Numbered from the stretch's first letter, positions 44,797 through 58,240 are shown. The stretch: DNA of 64,000 nt from Marthasterias glacialis (GCA_911728455.2 OU452224.1:5580001-5644000); one strand, 5' to 3'. Made by a program: numbers and translations. The notes: generated by a model not told the origin, from the sequence alone.

Positions 44797-45240
44797 TTGA
44801 GGGCGCTATGTCCATTAGCAATGCCAGAAGTGGTGGATAGATACATCTGACTCTTGTGTCGAGTCAACTGAGTTCTAGAGTTCATTAGATCCTTCCCTTG
44901 TTATGGTCAACAGAGGGCGCTTTGGCCACACAGACTAACAATATTGGGGACAACTGAACACATTGGACTTAGTCTCTCACTGAATGGTGTTGATAGAGGG
45001 CGCTCACTGACAGGTCTGTTGGCACCTGTGGGCGGGGAACACTTGTGCGAGCACCAGGGGGGGCTTGCATGCGCTGGGGTACTTTTCTTTTGTTTGTTTC
45101 AAGTTCAAGGTCAAATTTAAATATGAATAGAAGGCACTGCCACCAATAGATATGAATAAAGAACAATGGATATGAACACATGTGTATACTTTGTCTTTAT
45201 GTCAGACTCTACCGCCCTCTAAGTTTGTACTGCCCTCTAT
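44797..45240. promoter_or_regulatory. Cluster of CTCF-like AGAGGGCGC cores
   Basis: GAGGGCGCTATG 44799-44810, AGAGGGCGCTTT 44912-44923 and AGAGGGCGCTCA 44995-45006 on plus; AGAGGGCGGT 45211-45220 and AGAGGGCAGT 45231-45240 on minus. That is five cores in 444 bp against roughly one per 5 kb elsewhere. The core resembles that of CTCF in animals. Dispersed-repeat ends could produce the same motif, so function is inferred only. Confidence 0.35.
45020..45071 (-). repeat. Dispersed repeat D, copy 2
   Basis: Inverted relative to 34787-34858. The 34-bp TGGTGCTCGC...CACAGGTG core is identical and the flanks diverge. It sits inside the CTCF-like cluster. Confidence 0.8.
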
Positions 45241-45949
45241 CTATGTCCCTACACTCCTCGTATTTAAAGTCCCTAGGCCCCCCATAATGCATCTGCTTTC
45301 TATTTCAATACAAGTTGCAGCACTATTTTGTATGTGGACTTAAAGGGAAGGTACATTTGTTTTTCCAAGGAGCTTAAGTTTGTCTATCAAATACTCCCAC
45401 ATTTTTAAAGGATTGTTGAGACCATCAGCTCTTTTTAGCACAAAAAGTCTTTTTTCCGAGATAAAAACACTGTTATGTGTGTAAAAAAGACATGTGCACC
45501 AATAAACTGCAGTTGAATTATAACATTTCAAAGAATATCAGAGGAAACTTTACACAAGTTTTGATGTGTAAAAAAAAGGATTTGGTTTCGTCAAGTTTTT
45601 TTTTTGAAGTTTTAAAAAGCAAACAAAAGTCTCCTTGAAATGAAAACAATTTGCGGGCAAAATGCACACCCCTGTTTGCAGGTGTTACAACAAGATGCAA
45701 TTCAAAAGCAGTTTCGCAATTTTTTAAGATAAATCTTTGCATCAAATTGAGGTAATTGAACCTTGTGACATTTTTGGATTTTACTTTGATCATTTGAAAT
45801 CTAGTTGTTTGTAGTGTACCTTCCCTTTCACTCACCATCCACATTACCAGAAGAGTTTCAGACCTTTATCACGCCATCTTGGGCAAAGCAACTGATTTTT
45901 TTATTTTTTTAAATTACATGATTATGTGATGCTTTAGTTTTTACTGTTT
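45241..45949. other. Unannotated sequence
   Basis: Minus-strand frames of 63 and 108 codons show no recognisable features. Nothing else. Confidence 0.45.
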
Positions 45950-46320
45950 CTTGCTCAGGTGATCTGATTTGGCGGTGTGTACATACAAAGTACAACGGTG
46001 ATGCCTTGTGACTGAAACACCTGTCTGATTGACGTTAGTTTGAACTCTAATTGCCTCATTAATGATCTGATATTGAACTGTCAGGTCATTGCTCAGATGA
46101 CCTGATTTGGCATTGTTTCATTGTCTGTGTATACACAGATTGAAAGGTTCAATGATTATTCATTTAAAAACAACTATCTTATTATTGTTGCTTTGCCCTT
46201 AACAAAAAACAAATTATCTTCTTTATGATATTAAACTTTCTGTTCATTGCTCAGGTGATCTGATGTAGCATTCTTTTATCATGTGTGTACAAACAGATTA
46301 CTGTTCAATTTGAGTCAACA
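45950..46320. repeat. Degenerate ~150-bp tandem repeat, 3 units
   Basis: TTGCTCAGGTGATCTGATTT-GC recurs at about 45950, 46089 and 46248. Each copy is followed some 40 bp later by a GTGTxTACA-ACAGATT phrase. Confidence 0.65.
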
Positions 46321-48917
46321 ACTTGACACTATTAACAGCAAGAGCAGTCTATAAATGCCACTGGCAATACTGCTCTGCCCATTACGTATGTGGTTAGAAA
46401 TGGCTCATAAATTTGATTGGCCACAAAGTTTTGATAGCAATATCACTGCAACAGCAAACAAAAATTTCTACGCTATCATGTTTCTTTATGACAGATCAAC
46501 CAACATGTTGATAAATGGCTAGACTTTTATTCCAGCCTTGGTTTGTTCAACTGAATTTGTAATACAAAACATATTAATGAAAACAAGATGGCTTCTGCGT
46601 GATAAAGGTCTGTGCTGCAACAAGATTAAAATAGAAAGCAGATGCTTCCCAACACATAACAGACAACAAAATAAACACAACAATAGACTCATTTTATTAT
46701 TTCATAAACACAATGTACACTGGCACATCATATTGCACACTACTAAAGGTACACACAACACCATTGGTTATTCAATGATTTTATAACCGACAAATGATTA
46801 AAAAAAATTATAATCCTAATATATTCAAGTCCAAGTACCATCCACTGATCTCTCAGTCTGTTTTGAAAACACAGAATTTATAAGCAGTGTTTTGTAAACA
46901 CAATTTACATTTAACATTTTTGTATTCCTAAGAATTGATCAAAGTGATAATTGGCAGTGTGTGTACCTTGAGTTTATAGTACTCAGATATTTAACAAAAA
47001 TTCTCAGCTCATTTTGCTTAATGGCTTGATACGAGACAAAAAGGGAGAGTGTTTGATTTTGGAGCGTAATGCAGACAACGGAGATTTGCAGTTAAATCTT
47101 AGTAATGTTGATTCAGTAGCATCTTATCATTTGAATTAAATGTATCTTGAGAATAGTATCCTACACTCTTTAGGATATAGAGTCATTGCTTGCAGTGCTT
47201 TATGATAGCTGTTTGTAGGCAATTAGCTAAGCACATGTCCTGGTTAAGGCTTGATTCTGGCTCAATGGTCCAGTCTTGTAATACACTATGACCTTAGGTC
47301 ATATACTTAGCACACCTGTAGTGCTCCGTCGGTACACATTGTTTGAAGTGCTTCGGTTTTAATCACTAGGCTGATGTGGTGCTCTACATTGGATGCACGC
47401 ACAAACTTTGTACCCTACTCGTTCCATACACATAATCTGTTATGCTATTGTGGTTCCTGCAGTGTTTTGCTCCGCTGGCAGTTTGGCATAACACTTGGGA
47501 TTCATTCACAACTGCAATCATCTGATTGTCATCTAGGGTTTCTAAAAACTCACTGAGTTGTTGCTAAGCTAGACGGCATCTTTACATATGTCAAAGAATA
47601 GATACAGTTAGAAAATTAAGTATATATATGATGAGCCAGTGTACATTTCTATATCAACAATAAAATAATGACATAATCTATAACTCAATCCAATTCTGTT
47701 CAATATTCAATCAAGTAAACTAATAATCATTTAACATGATAATTAAAGCATCAATCTCAAAATCCTCATCATAAAAGTTTTACCGAAGCCAAAGCACAGC
47801 ATCCTTACTTTGAAAAAAAAAAAAAACTTTTGGTATTTAACATTCCCAACATTAGGTAAGAAAACTGACAGGGTCAGACATTCTGCATTCACCTTTTATA
47901 GAGAAATTGTTTTTGAAGTTCATTTAAACACTCAGAGCTGCTGCTTTGATGTAAGGGAAAGTTAATTCCAAACATTTGGTCGGAATTATAAGACAGCATG
48001 TATATACAACTTCGATCCATCATTAAGACTGCTTTGCAATTGGTAAAGGGTTATTCCTACCCTTGAAATTCAACTTTACTGATCTTCACACAGCTGTGTT
48101 TCCTCAAGAAAGTCTTCCATTACTGATTTAGTAGAGATTTCAATATCTATTCTTAAAAAGGATGCTGTACTTTGTCTTTAAAACCAGGCACACGGCGAAA
48201 AGTTATCCAAATGAGTTTCTTGTTTACATCTAATTATCAATTTAAAAAGAAGATAAATTACTGTGGTTGTTAAAATGCCCTTTTCCCTGCTAACACAATC
48301 CCACTAAAGAAAACCATTCTGTATAATTATAATTTCTGTTTGGCCAGAACAGAAACTACAAGATTTCAGCATTTGTCACACGAGGCTGTTGCAGTTTGTT
48401 TATAACATCATGAAACCAAATGTTCAGTTAAGTTTTTCGAAAAAGATTATCTTCTTTTTGTTTCTCAGGAAATGAACTCACATGATATTTACAAAAGTGT
48501 ATCTGGGGTTAGGCAAACCATTACAATTTACCCAAAGGCCTTTTCTACCAAGTGCCTGGTTTTATGAACGTAACATTTTACTATTTCAATCAGAATCAAA
48601 TCCATGTCATTGAGAGCATACAAACTATTGAGTTCAAAGTGTGGAAACTTTTAAGATTTGTAATCACAATTTAATGATGGAAAACACTACATGTGCATAG
48701 CATTGATTCCAAGCCTTGTAGTCTACAAGTGTAACTATATGGTGATTAAATGTCCACACACAGCTGAAAAGGACAGTATTTCAAGTTGAGATGTGCAACA
48801 AGTTTAAAGTGTCCTCCCATTGACATGGATTTGCTCTTTCTTTACTACCATTCTGCATCAAGTTCCCAATGCCTTGTTGTAGACTAAAGAAGGCTGTTGC
48901 AAGATCCGGATGAGACG
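46321..48917. other. Unannotated sequence, possible 3' UTR in part
   Basis: No coding frame. If 48918-48975 is a last coding exon, its UTR would extend leftward here; a minus-strand AATAAA lies near 46694-46700. A stretch at 47200-47560 is less AT-rich but featureless. Confidence 0.35.
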
Positions 48918-48975
48918 TCAATGAGCACGAATCGTTCCATCCACAACTGATTCATCTCCTGGCATCAAAAGCTCA
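48918..48975 (-). ncRNA. Candidate exon, minus-strand spliced transcript (right part)
   Basis: Acceptor GATATAATTTTGTTTGCAG precedes 48975. After one base, 18 codons (ELLMPGDESVVDGTIRAH) are open to TGA at 48920-48918. The phase fits the donor at 59751, allowing a 29-residue ORF that starts at 59782. The left exon end is not resolved. Confidence 0.4.
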
Positions 48976-49655
48976 CTGCAAACAAAATTATATCAAAAGT
49001 ATTAGATTTCAGGTTTATGAATAATTGAAAGACAGGGTACAGGATGACGTTGCATTTTTTTGTTTCAAAATTTAGTTTTCCACCTTTACACATTTTTTAG
49101 CATTTATAAATTTCTTGAAGCAAGTTGAACAGTTGCTGCTGTTGATATGGTTGAGCAATCAACTTGTTTGCAAATAGTCAGTTTTGCATTGCAGTTTGTG
49201 AAAACAGGGGTTTCACTTTTGCCTTTGGATCCAAATGGATTGTCTTTAACATTTACATTATCATTCTTATCAAGTTATTCTCTTAATCTGATTAGGTTGA
49301 AGTCAACTTCAGTTTATGTACAGATTACATCTTGGTTTAGTTTGAATATCAAAATCCTGTACCCTGCCTTGTCCGAATCGAATCCTTAATGATTGACTTT
49401 TACAATTTAAAACCAATTTCTGAAGAACATATGTATACACTATTATTTTATCAAGCATACATGGACTATTATTACTCTAAATAACTGATCAATTGAAGCA
49501 GTTTATTATGGTTGAGATCTTCTAAAGATACATCTGAGATAACAGGACATAGTGGATTGTAATTGAGGATGGATGGCACTACCTGGATAGTAAATGTGCT
49601 CAACTTAGATTAATTTTCCATTGTTGTTATTAAATAGGTTTATGCACTTAATGAC
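48976..49655. other. Unannotated sequence
   Basis: One 80-codon plus-strand frame (49147-49389) without support. Confidence 0.45.
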
Positions 49656-50290
49656 TTTACTTGACCAGTTGAAACTAGATGAAGTAAATCCATGCAAACT
49701 TTTCCCCTGCCTGGAAATGGAGGTCGTCTTGCAAAACTTTATGTAATTATGGACCAACGGAGTGAGGATCATCCGGTCATTCAACTTTGGAGCTTGCGCG
49801 TACCATACACATGTCGTCTAACGCTTCATTTCTCCCACAAAAGGTCCTGATTTTAATCACATTCAGATGCAATTTTTGTGTAATCACTGATTATAGACCT
49901 TAGTCCTTTTGTTCCAAGTAAGGGATTACATGGCATTGGGAGGCTATCACCATTGTTCATTCATTGTATTTTGACTGAATGGAGGTAAGCCAGAGTGAGT
50001 CGGCAATTGAGCAGAGGTTCTGTGTTTAGTGCCACTCCTATATTGTAGTTAACGGCCAATGTTTTGCAATGCAAGCTGCATGAATTTGACATTTTCTCGG
50101 TTGAGCAACAAAACTGACGGGTCTAAGGGTAGTTTAACAACAAATTACAAATTTCATTCATCACAATTGTTTCCTTTGGTTGCAGAGGGTGTGGGGTGTC
50201 TATCCACATATGCATTTTGGTTCTTGTTTGAAGCAAAAAGCCAAATAAATCCTGCCAGGGGGACAGGACAAAAAATAGATACAAGGTCTT
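49656..50290 (+). mobile_element. Dispersed repeat family F, copy 1
   Basis: Aligns block by block with 57570-58240: TTACAAG/TTACATGGCAT, CTGATTATAGAC, GTCCTTTTGTT, AATGGAGGTAA, GCAATTGAGC/GTAG-TAA-GGCCAATGTTTTGCAAT, GAGCAACAAAAC and CCACATATGCAT. Identity looks like roughly 75%. Neither copy has a long frame, so both are decayed. Confidence 0.75.
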
Positions 50291-51329
50291 TGAAAACAAA
50301 AAAGGTACAGTTCAAAGAAAGGAGAGGAAAACCAAGACCATCAAGAAGGGATTTGAAATCCAATCCTTGTCAATTCAAGTGGATTATCAAACTGGGTTAT
50401 ATTTTGAGGTGAAAGGCGTGGAGGAAAATAAGCGTTTGAAAATAATGTATGAGTTACATGGTTCTTATGAAACTGAAGGTTATCTTGAAACTAAATGTCA
50501 ATTAGAAAGACAGGCCCAGAGTGTGCTTGTTTCTTTAATTGTATTTTTTTAATACATTTTTTTGTTTTTGTGTGTGTGTTCTGAATGTTTTTATGTAAAT
50601 TGACCATTTCATCCATCCTTTTTGGGTGCTTGCGCTATTGTGTGATATTTGAAATAAATAAATAAAATAAGCAAATGCACTATGTTTTCTTAAGGTAAAA
50701 CTAGTAGCAAGATGCAGTTAGTTTTACTTTTTGCTTTCTGTCATAAGAAGGAAATGAACATCAGGATGGATTGAATAAATTTAACTCATTTTCTGAAGAA
50801 TTTATTTTAGGAAAGTAGAATATGGAGTTACTTAATTAGGAGTTATGTAATTTTCATAGGAAAACACACAATTTTTGAAAGACATTACCTTGTCAAATAA
50901 CATTATTCAGTCTATACCTGTGAATCCTGATAAGAACATCAAAGGGTCCTTGTTATTTAAAATGTTCATTTAAAGGGAATGTACATCTGAATTGGGGTTT
51001 AAAAACCCTTAAGTGATGTTATCGATGGGAAATTTCAAATTGTAAGAGTGGAGTCCTTTGGAAAATACATCCAATTCTTATGATGACTATGATTAAATTT
51101 GGGAGAATTAAAAAAAGGTCTACATTTTGTACACTTTAAATACTAATGTATTTTTTGCACTTTCCCCTGAAATGAAATTTTAAAACATTTAACACTAATT
51201 TTCAAATATTAAAATATTTTAAGAAATTAAAGGTATTGTACATCTTTATATAAAATCCAAGAGCTATCCCAGTCATATGCAACAGTTGATATTACAATAT
51301 TTGATTGGAATTGATGGACGGAATGAAAC
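50291..51329. other. Unannotated sequence ending in a possible element tail
   Basis: A purine-rich stretch (50270-50350) is followed by T-rich sequence. An AATAAATAAATAAAAT run at about 50652-50670 could be the tail of a retroposed sequence. No reverse transcriptase motif was seen. Confidence 0.35.
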
Positions 51330-52030
51330 ACTGTCATGGATGTGATGTTGACCATTCCGTTGTCTCCATTTCACCATATTGATAACAGTTCTGGCAAAGC
51401 ACATGTAAGAATCTTGACACCATCAGTTCTGTTGAAATGTGATTCCATTCCACGATACAATCACATACAGACTCATTTTGAAGGATCTGCTGTCGTCATA
51501 TATCTATTGATGTTGTTCAATATCATTTTACTCCTTGATATCAAATTGCAGTCTCACATTCTTAGAGGTCTCCTGTAGTTACTGACAACAGTTCTGTTGA
51601 TGTTGGATGTAATTCTATTCCTTGAACAGAATAATACTTGCAGTCTTAAATTTTGAAGGATCTCAGGGAGGGCAGAGAAGGAATGGCAAAAGTTTGTAAA
51701 CATCTTGATGTCATCAATCCGCTAATAACAATGGATACATACATCCTCCATCGGTTGGTTAAAGCGTTTTGTAGTGACAGCTCCTATGAATGGAATCTAC
51801 TCTCAGTCTTAGAGTTGAATGATCTCCTGTGGTTAATGATAAGTTCTGTTGATGTTGAACATGATTCCATTGCTTGAATATGATTTACTTGCAGTCTTAC
51901 ATTCATACAGGTCTCCCTCCAGTGGTTATTTACAACAGTTCTGTTGATATTGTTGATGTGATCCTATTCCATTAAATCATTCAACTGCAGTCTTACATTC
52001 TTATAAGTCTCTTCTGGTTAAACTCTGTTA
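51330..52030. repeat. Degenerate ~90-bp tandem repeat
   Basis: TTGCAGTCTTACATTCTT phrases at about 51466, 51548, 51640, 51805, 51891 and 51987 alternate with ACAGTTCTGTTGATGTTG and GATTCCATTCC phrases. Mean period is about 90 bp. Confidence 0.75.
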
Positions 52031-53169
52031 AGTCTGTCGTTGAGGTCAGGGCTGGACTGACAAACAGGCTGCTAGTTCTTCATGTCTCTGCATGTCTCTA
52101 CACTTACTGCTGTTTATGTCATCGGTCAATTGAACAGTACTTGGGCTTCTCCTTATTCCAAGTAGCCAGAATTGTTCACTGCTCAGTTGTTAGGTACCGC
52201 GAACGACCCTTAACCCCGGGTAGGGCCCAACCAGGTACAACCACTGAGGGAAAGTGGACCTGTAACATCGCGTGGGCAGGTTTGTCAGATCCTGAAGTAG
52301 CTCCTGCTACCCGCTACCCTTACAAAGTCCCTAAAGCAGCATGTGACCAGGATAGCACTAAAAAGTATTTAAGGATCTACTGCAGGTTAACTACTACAGT
52401 CCAACAAAAACAATCATCATCTTGTCAAAATCAACCTAATATGCGTCATCTTATTTTTTTTCTAGAATTATATAAATACTCTTAACTAGGTGCTTAAACT
52501 GTTATCAATCTTTCATTTTGTCTCTTACAGTAAAACCAGGACATGTAGAATGTTAACCACACAGAATGTAAGAAAATCCACTTCCAAAACCTAAGAAAAT
52601 GAAGATAGAATATTTTGAATTTCAAAAGTAATTATAAGAAAACATTTCGACTGAACTATTTGTATGTGGAGACTATAGTGGGACACAGTGTAATATCTTC
52701 AAATGAAAATTCGGAAACCAATTTGTGTAAGATTGAATTTGTTTTGGCTTTGGAAATGAATTTGTGAAAAGAAAGGCCTACGCTGTGTTTCTTTTAAGTT
52801 GAAATACTGTATACTTTTTAAACTTTATTTTAAATAACTGCAAGAAAATCCCATGCCATGTACAGTACAGTGAAAAATTAAATTTGATAACTCAGTTATG
52901 TATTCCATTTTGGACATTAAGAAAAACAAACAGGTGCACTGTTTGTTTTGTCGTTCCTCTTCAATGACATGGCCCTTTGTAACAAACAGCTATTTTTAAG
53001 TGTGTATGAGCCTTCTCAGTAACGATCCATTTTTGAGTGAAAAATATGGAATTTAGTCATTAGTACAGACATGGGTCAATTTAAAAAGATATTTTCATCT
53101 GTGCATCTGAATAGAGAGAAGAGATGATGAATATTGATCAATGTTACTGTGCCTAGGTGTCTTAGACAC
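52031..53169. other. Unannotated sequence with a GC-rich patch
   Basis: 52190-52330 is clearly richer in GC than its surroundings and lies in a 114-codon plus-strand frame (52141-52485). No domain or splice sites identified. The rest is AT-rich. Confidence 0.35.
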
Positions 53170-53830
53170 AGGCAACTTATAGCAGTCAGGATCTGATAAG
53201 AATCCAAGTCCAGTACGGCTGAACACTGTTAATAATGATCTCCTTTTTCATGTTGACTATCTGCAGTCAGGATTCAAACTCATTATTCTGATGACCATCA
53301 CCACAAGAATCTAAGTTTAGTTACTGACTGCTTATCATAAATTGCCTTTTTTTACAATGACCACTGGCAGTCAGGATTCGGACACACAATTCTCATGACC
53401 ATCACCACAAGAATTTTAAGTCCAGTTACTGACTACCCCCAATATTTCCATTTTGCTGTTGACTAATCGCAGTCAGAAGTCAGACCCACTATTCTCATGA
53501 CCATTACCACAAGAATGTAAGCCCAGTTATTGACTACCTCTAATATTTGCTTGATGGTGTTGACAACTTGTAGTCAGAATTCAGACCCATTTTTCTCATG
53601 ACCATCATCACAAGAATCCAAGTCCAGAGACTGACCACTCCTTATATCTTATCTTAGTTCTGTATGAGGCTGACAATTTTCACTTAGAAGTCAGGCCAAT
53701 TATTCTCATGATCAACATTACATCACATACATCTAATATCTCTTTTATAATATTGGCTATTTTGAAGTCAACATTTGGACCCGTTATTCCGATGACCATC
53801 GTCACAAGAATCCAAGTCCAGTTTATTTTA
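53170..53830. repeat. ~102-bp tandem repeat, 6-7 units
   Basis: TGACCATCACCACAAGAAT marks units at 53292, 53396, 53498, 53599, 53709 and 53793 (spacings 104, 102, 101, 110, 84). Each unit also has GCAGTCAGGATTC-GACCC and AAGTCCAGTTACTGACTAC. A partial unit lies at about 53180. Confidence 0.88.
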
Positions 53831-55437
53831 TGCCAATCATGAGTTTTGTACATTGATAACTTGCTCGCTTAATAATTGATGATAGTTGACAAGAGCTCAT
53901 TTCCTTCAATAATTTATGTTTACTGCCACAGGTCAATAATGACATGGAAGATTCTTACATCCGTTGCGCTCCAGAGTTGCACTGTACCAAATTATTGAAT
54001 TAATTACATGAAGAGTTTGACGTCTGAAACAGTTTGAAGCAATAAGACGTACTAGAATTTAGACAACTGTTGCTGTCGGTCGGGACAACTCTGGAGCGTC
54101 TGAGTTTCAGCAAGTTTATGTTACTTAAGTTTGCCTGAAGAGTCAATTCTAATCTATTTGGTTCGGCGCGACTCTGCAGTACCAGTCTGGACCGGGTGTT
54201 TAGTAGCTTTTGTTGTCTTACATGTAGATGTAAAACACATCCACAAGTAATTTGATTCACAACAACATATGGTATCTCTGGGTCTTTGAAAAATCAGTTC
54301 AATTAAAAATAGTGTTAGATTTGATGATATTATATAAGTCTACATCACTTTTGCATTTTGTTTTTTACCATACTGAAAATGCCATGGGATAAGTCCTCAG
54401 CAGAAAAATATGCACTATTTAATAAAATATCATACTAGGAATGACAACTACTTAGATCAAGATTGATGGATTTGGCAATCACAAAAAAGCTTTCCATTCT
54501 GCTAATTCTAAACATTGAAGTTGACCGCAACCCCAACTTTTAGAATTATTCACTCAATAGCATGATGAGATGTATACATGTCAACATGTCTGTGACCTTT
54601 CCGTCAATAAAGAAGCACTGAAAGGAGCATATTGGTGTTTTCGTTTATTTAAAATCTAGAAGATTTGAGATTGCTGAAAGTTTACGTTTCAGGAAAGTCT
54701 GCCATTCTGCTAATTTGAAAGTGACCCCAACTCCAACTTTTTGAAATATTCACTTGATTACAACAATGAGATGCATACATGTCAACGTGGCTGTGACTGT
54801 TCATTTAGACAATGTAGAATGTCACCACATAATCTTATTTGTGCTTTAATGTCACAGTTTGTTTCAAAATCCTACCAAGAAATGAGGTTTCATTTCCAGG
54901 GGATGCAACACAAAAAAAATGTAACATTGTAACTCTCAATTGAGCTAGTTAGTTAGATTACTCATTGAATGAATCACTAATTATTGGCAATTAAGCTTCT
55001 GAAACTCTGAGACTGTGTCACATTATATTTGTTGATGTTTTGACATTCAAGCCTATTTATTCAACTAAGAATTTAAAGTTTACTTATTCATTTTAAGTCA
55101 CAGAAAATCTTATGAACACTGTTTTCCAAAAGTCAGGGATGAGTGCTGACAACAGGGTCTGAAACTAGATTCGTAATTTCAGGAGGTATGTTGATATGAT
55201 GGCGTTTCAATTTTAAGTTAACTCCATGAGATACTAATTTCAAGGAACAGTATCACAAGCACGAGAGAATTAAGGCAATGTGAATGATTTCTTTTTCTGA
55301 CAAAAACCTGCTACTTTTCCCAACAGCCAAACATCCAAAAATTTCTGAATTCAGAAAAATGTGTGAAATTTCTCATCCCTGCATGGTAGGAAAAGTGCAT
55401 GAAATCGACTACTTATACTGTTGCTTTTCGCTTGACT
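53831..55437. other. Unannotated sequence
   Basis: An 86-codon minus-strand frame (54000-54260) has no support. Two loosely similar stretches (54470-54600 and 54690-54810: CATTCTGCTAATT, GACC-CAACCCCAACTTTT, GATACATGTCAAC) suggest another old duplication offset about 215 bp. Confidence 0.45.
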
Positions 55438-55505
55438 ATTGCAGTTAGGATTTGGATCCATTATTCTGATGACCATCGTCACAAGAACCTAAATCCAGTA
55501 ACTGC
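55438..55505. repeat. Isolated unit of the ~102-bp repeat
   Basis: GCAGTTAGGATTTGGA, ATTCTGATGACCATCGTCAC and AAATCCAGTAACTG reproduce one unit of the 53.2-kb array about 1.6 kb away. Confidence 0.75.
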
Positions 55506-57569
55506 CATCTGCTGAGATTATTTCCTCTATAAAGGAAAATGTAACAAACTGATTTTGAGAAATTCTACATCTAGTAAATGTTAAGAGTGTCATAAGGTAT
55601 ATCAAAAACAGTTGTTGGTGTTTTCCTAGCAGCCCCCACCCAACCCAACCTTTCCCCTATGGATTTACAACATGTCCCATTACTTGCAATGGATATGAAA
55701 CCAGATTAATCACTGGTTATACTAATATGTTTCATTAGTTTTGTTCAAGGTTAAATAAATTTGTGTCAGTGATTCTGACAAAATAATAAAAAATGTCCTT
55801 CTGGTTTGGAACATTTCTTTCAGAAACCACCTTATAGCCCCAGCTCACCATTGGTAAAGTGTCTGTAAATGATTCCATTCTTTGCACAAATCAAGATATT
55901 TGTAATATAACCAACCTGCGAAAATGTCAGCTCATTTTTTTGTTTCATTTTTGAGGAAACAGTATAAAATGCATTCCTTTAGGCAGACTTTTCATCTGAC
56001 AGAGACAAAAACTAGTTTTGGATCTTATTTTATTTATCATTTAAAAATGGTAACTCTTAAGTCAGAAATATTTCAGGGAACGTTTTCTACCATCATTGTC
56101 GTTATACCATGTAAGATCCTATGTAAATCTCTGAACATTCATGTTTGTCTTTTTACCAATGTTGAGCTGGGGCTTAAAGCTGTGTGAATTATCCATAAAC
56201 TTACATTATATCAAAGAGTTGGTTAATCATTGGATTGTACTTATTCCAATCCTCCAGTTGAAAATTTAAAAAAATTAGCAAACCGGCAAAAGTGAACACA
56301 AAATTGAGGGTTTTTGATAATTGTTTTGGTATTTTCTAAATATACCTTTGTGTACGTACTACTTCATGCAAAGCTCTCTTTCCTTCCCAGGATAGAGCAG
56401 GATTGACCGGATTAAAACAAATCAAATTTATTCACACAGAGTAGCATTTGGTAATTTGTGTACATTTAGTTCACGACAAACATTTAGCTTTCCTTTAGAT
56501 GATCATTAAAACTTCACCAAATCTTTGACATAACTCCTTAAAATTCAGAAAATAATCAGAACAGGAACACAGTTAGACTGAATAATCATTTGTATCAACA
56601 ACAAAAATTACCACCATGTTTGAGAGCAAATTGAACAAGTCCTTGTCCACAGTCTTAGCATGACAGAAACCAAAAGTGAATGCTAAGTGCTACAAACCCA
56701 CAAACGTTTGAAGATAAGAATTCACATATTGTCACCTGATTTTAGATTTTGTCAAAGTGTACATGTAGTGTACCCTACATTGATCTAGAGAAAATCCAAG
56801 ATATACAGTGCCCCCAAACTAATGTTAACACCAGCTGGTGCTTAACCAAAAACAGTTTTCACAGGAAGAGGTTACTTTCTCAGTGGTGTAGTTACTGTTT
56901 TGTGATTTAGATTTGTTTTATTAGATGATAAAAAGCTCAGCTAGGTTGATTGTGACTTAAAATTAAACACAATTCAAGTTAAACTGCTTGTGCATGATTG
57001 GGTTGAAATGTCAGAGCTATGAAGTGTTAAGTTGTCATACATTTTGTATAGATTTGGTTGATAGGTTACTGTTTCAGTTAAGAAAGACAAAAGTTGAGAT
57101 GGATAGAGAAAAGTTGTCTTTTGGACTATGAATCAGACTTGGATGGGTATATAGGAGTACAGACAGTGCTGAAGGTTTAATGCACAGAGTAGTGCCTTAA
57201 CATTCTAACAGATTAGGAAAGAAGTATTGTAATACTGGATTTGATGGGGATGAAGAGTTGTGCCTGAGTATCCTAACAGAAGGAAGGACTAGCACTGTGA
57301 CTACCACAATCAACAGACTGCGAGTTGCAACTGACCCGCAGAATTTAGGTACTACTGAGGATGTGTGTATACCAGTGAACATTGCTTTCTGCACTCCCTC
57401 CCCCACTCATTGTATAACAAGATTTGATGGTGGAACTTACTTTTCGTTATATAAACACGTTGATTTTATTGTATTTAAATGAAAGACACGTGCTCTGTTT
57501 GTGTGTATCGTTTTTAAAAAATGGGAATCAAATGCCATTTACTGTTATAATCATGATGACACAACCCCT
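55506..57569. other. Unannotated sequence
   Basis: AT-rich with short frames only. The 57200-57415 stretch is more balanced in composition and open on both strands, but no family is recognised. Confidence 0.4.
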
Positions 57570-58240
57570 TCACGCTGACTTTGATAAAACGCTTAACCAG
57601 TTGGAACCGGATGATGTAAATACAATACATGCAAATGTTTTCCCTGCCGGGAAACAGAGGGTTGTCTTGCGATGCCATGTTATAATTTCAGACCAAAGGT
57701 TGCGCAGACCATGAACATACAGTGTAACACTTCGATTCACCCACACAAGGACCAAAAAAGGTTGTGCATTTACTTGTATCTTGTGGCCATTGAGAAGCAG
57801 TCTTCGTGTAATCCCCTGATTATAGACAATTGTCCTTTTGTTTCAAGAAGGGGATTACAAGGCATCAAGAGGCTGCCTCCATGGTTTGTTCGATGTATTT
57901 CGGCTTAATGGAGGTAACTCAGAGTGAGCCTACAATCAAGCCATGGTTCCGTGTTAAGTGCCACTACTATGTGGTAGGTAATGACCGATGTTTTGCAATT
58001 CATGCTGTGTGAAATTTACTCAGTCGAGCAACAAAACGGACGATCCAACAAAGAGAATCTTTCTTCTCTTGGCATTAACAAGGCAGAGTTTCTTTGCACC
58101 AGCGGTACCCTCAAAGAAAAAATAGTCCACCTTTCCTCAAAAAGAATCTTGCCAGCAGGGCAGGAATATTTTTTTTTATAAATCCTGTCAGCAACTGGTT
58201 AACCACATATGCATATTGGCATTTCTAATACTTGGCGATG
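57570..58240 (+). mobile_element. Dispersed repeat family F, copy 2
   Basis: Second copy of the 49656-50290 repeat in the same orientation. Two successive frames (57424-57714 and 57672-57908) look coding-like (LEPDDVNTIHANVFPAGKQR in the first) and overlap in different phases, as a frameshifted transposon ORF would. Protein type not recognised. Confidence 0.7.

Noticed and set aside
52190-52330. GC-rich coding exon
   Set aside because: No splice sites at the composition borders, no recognisable domain and no frame preference.
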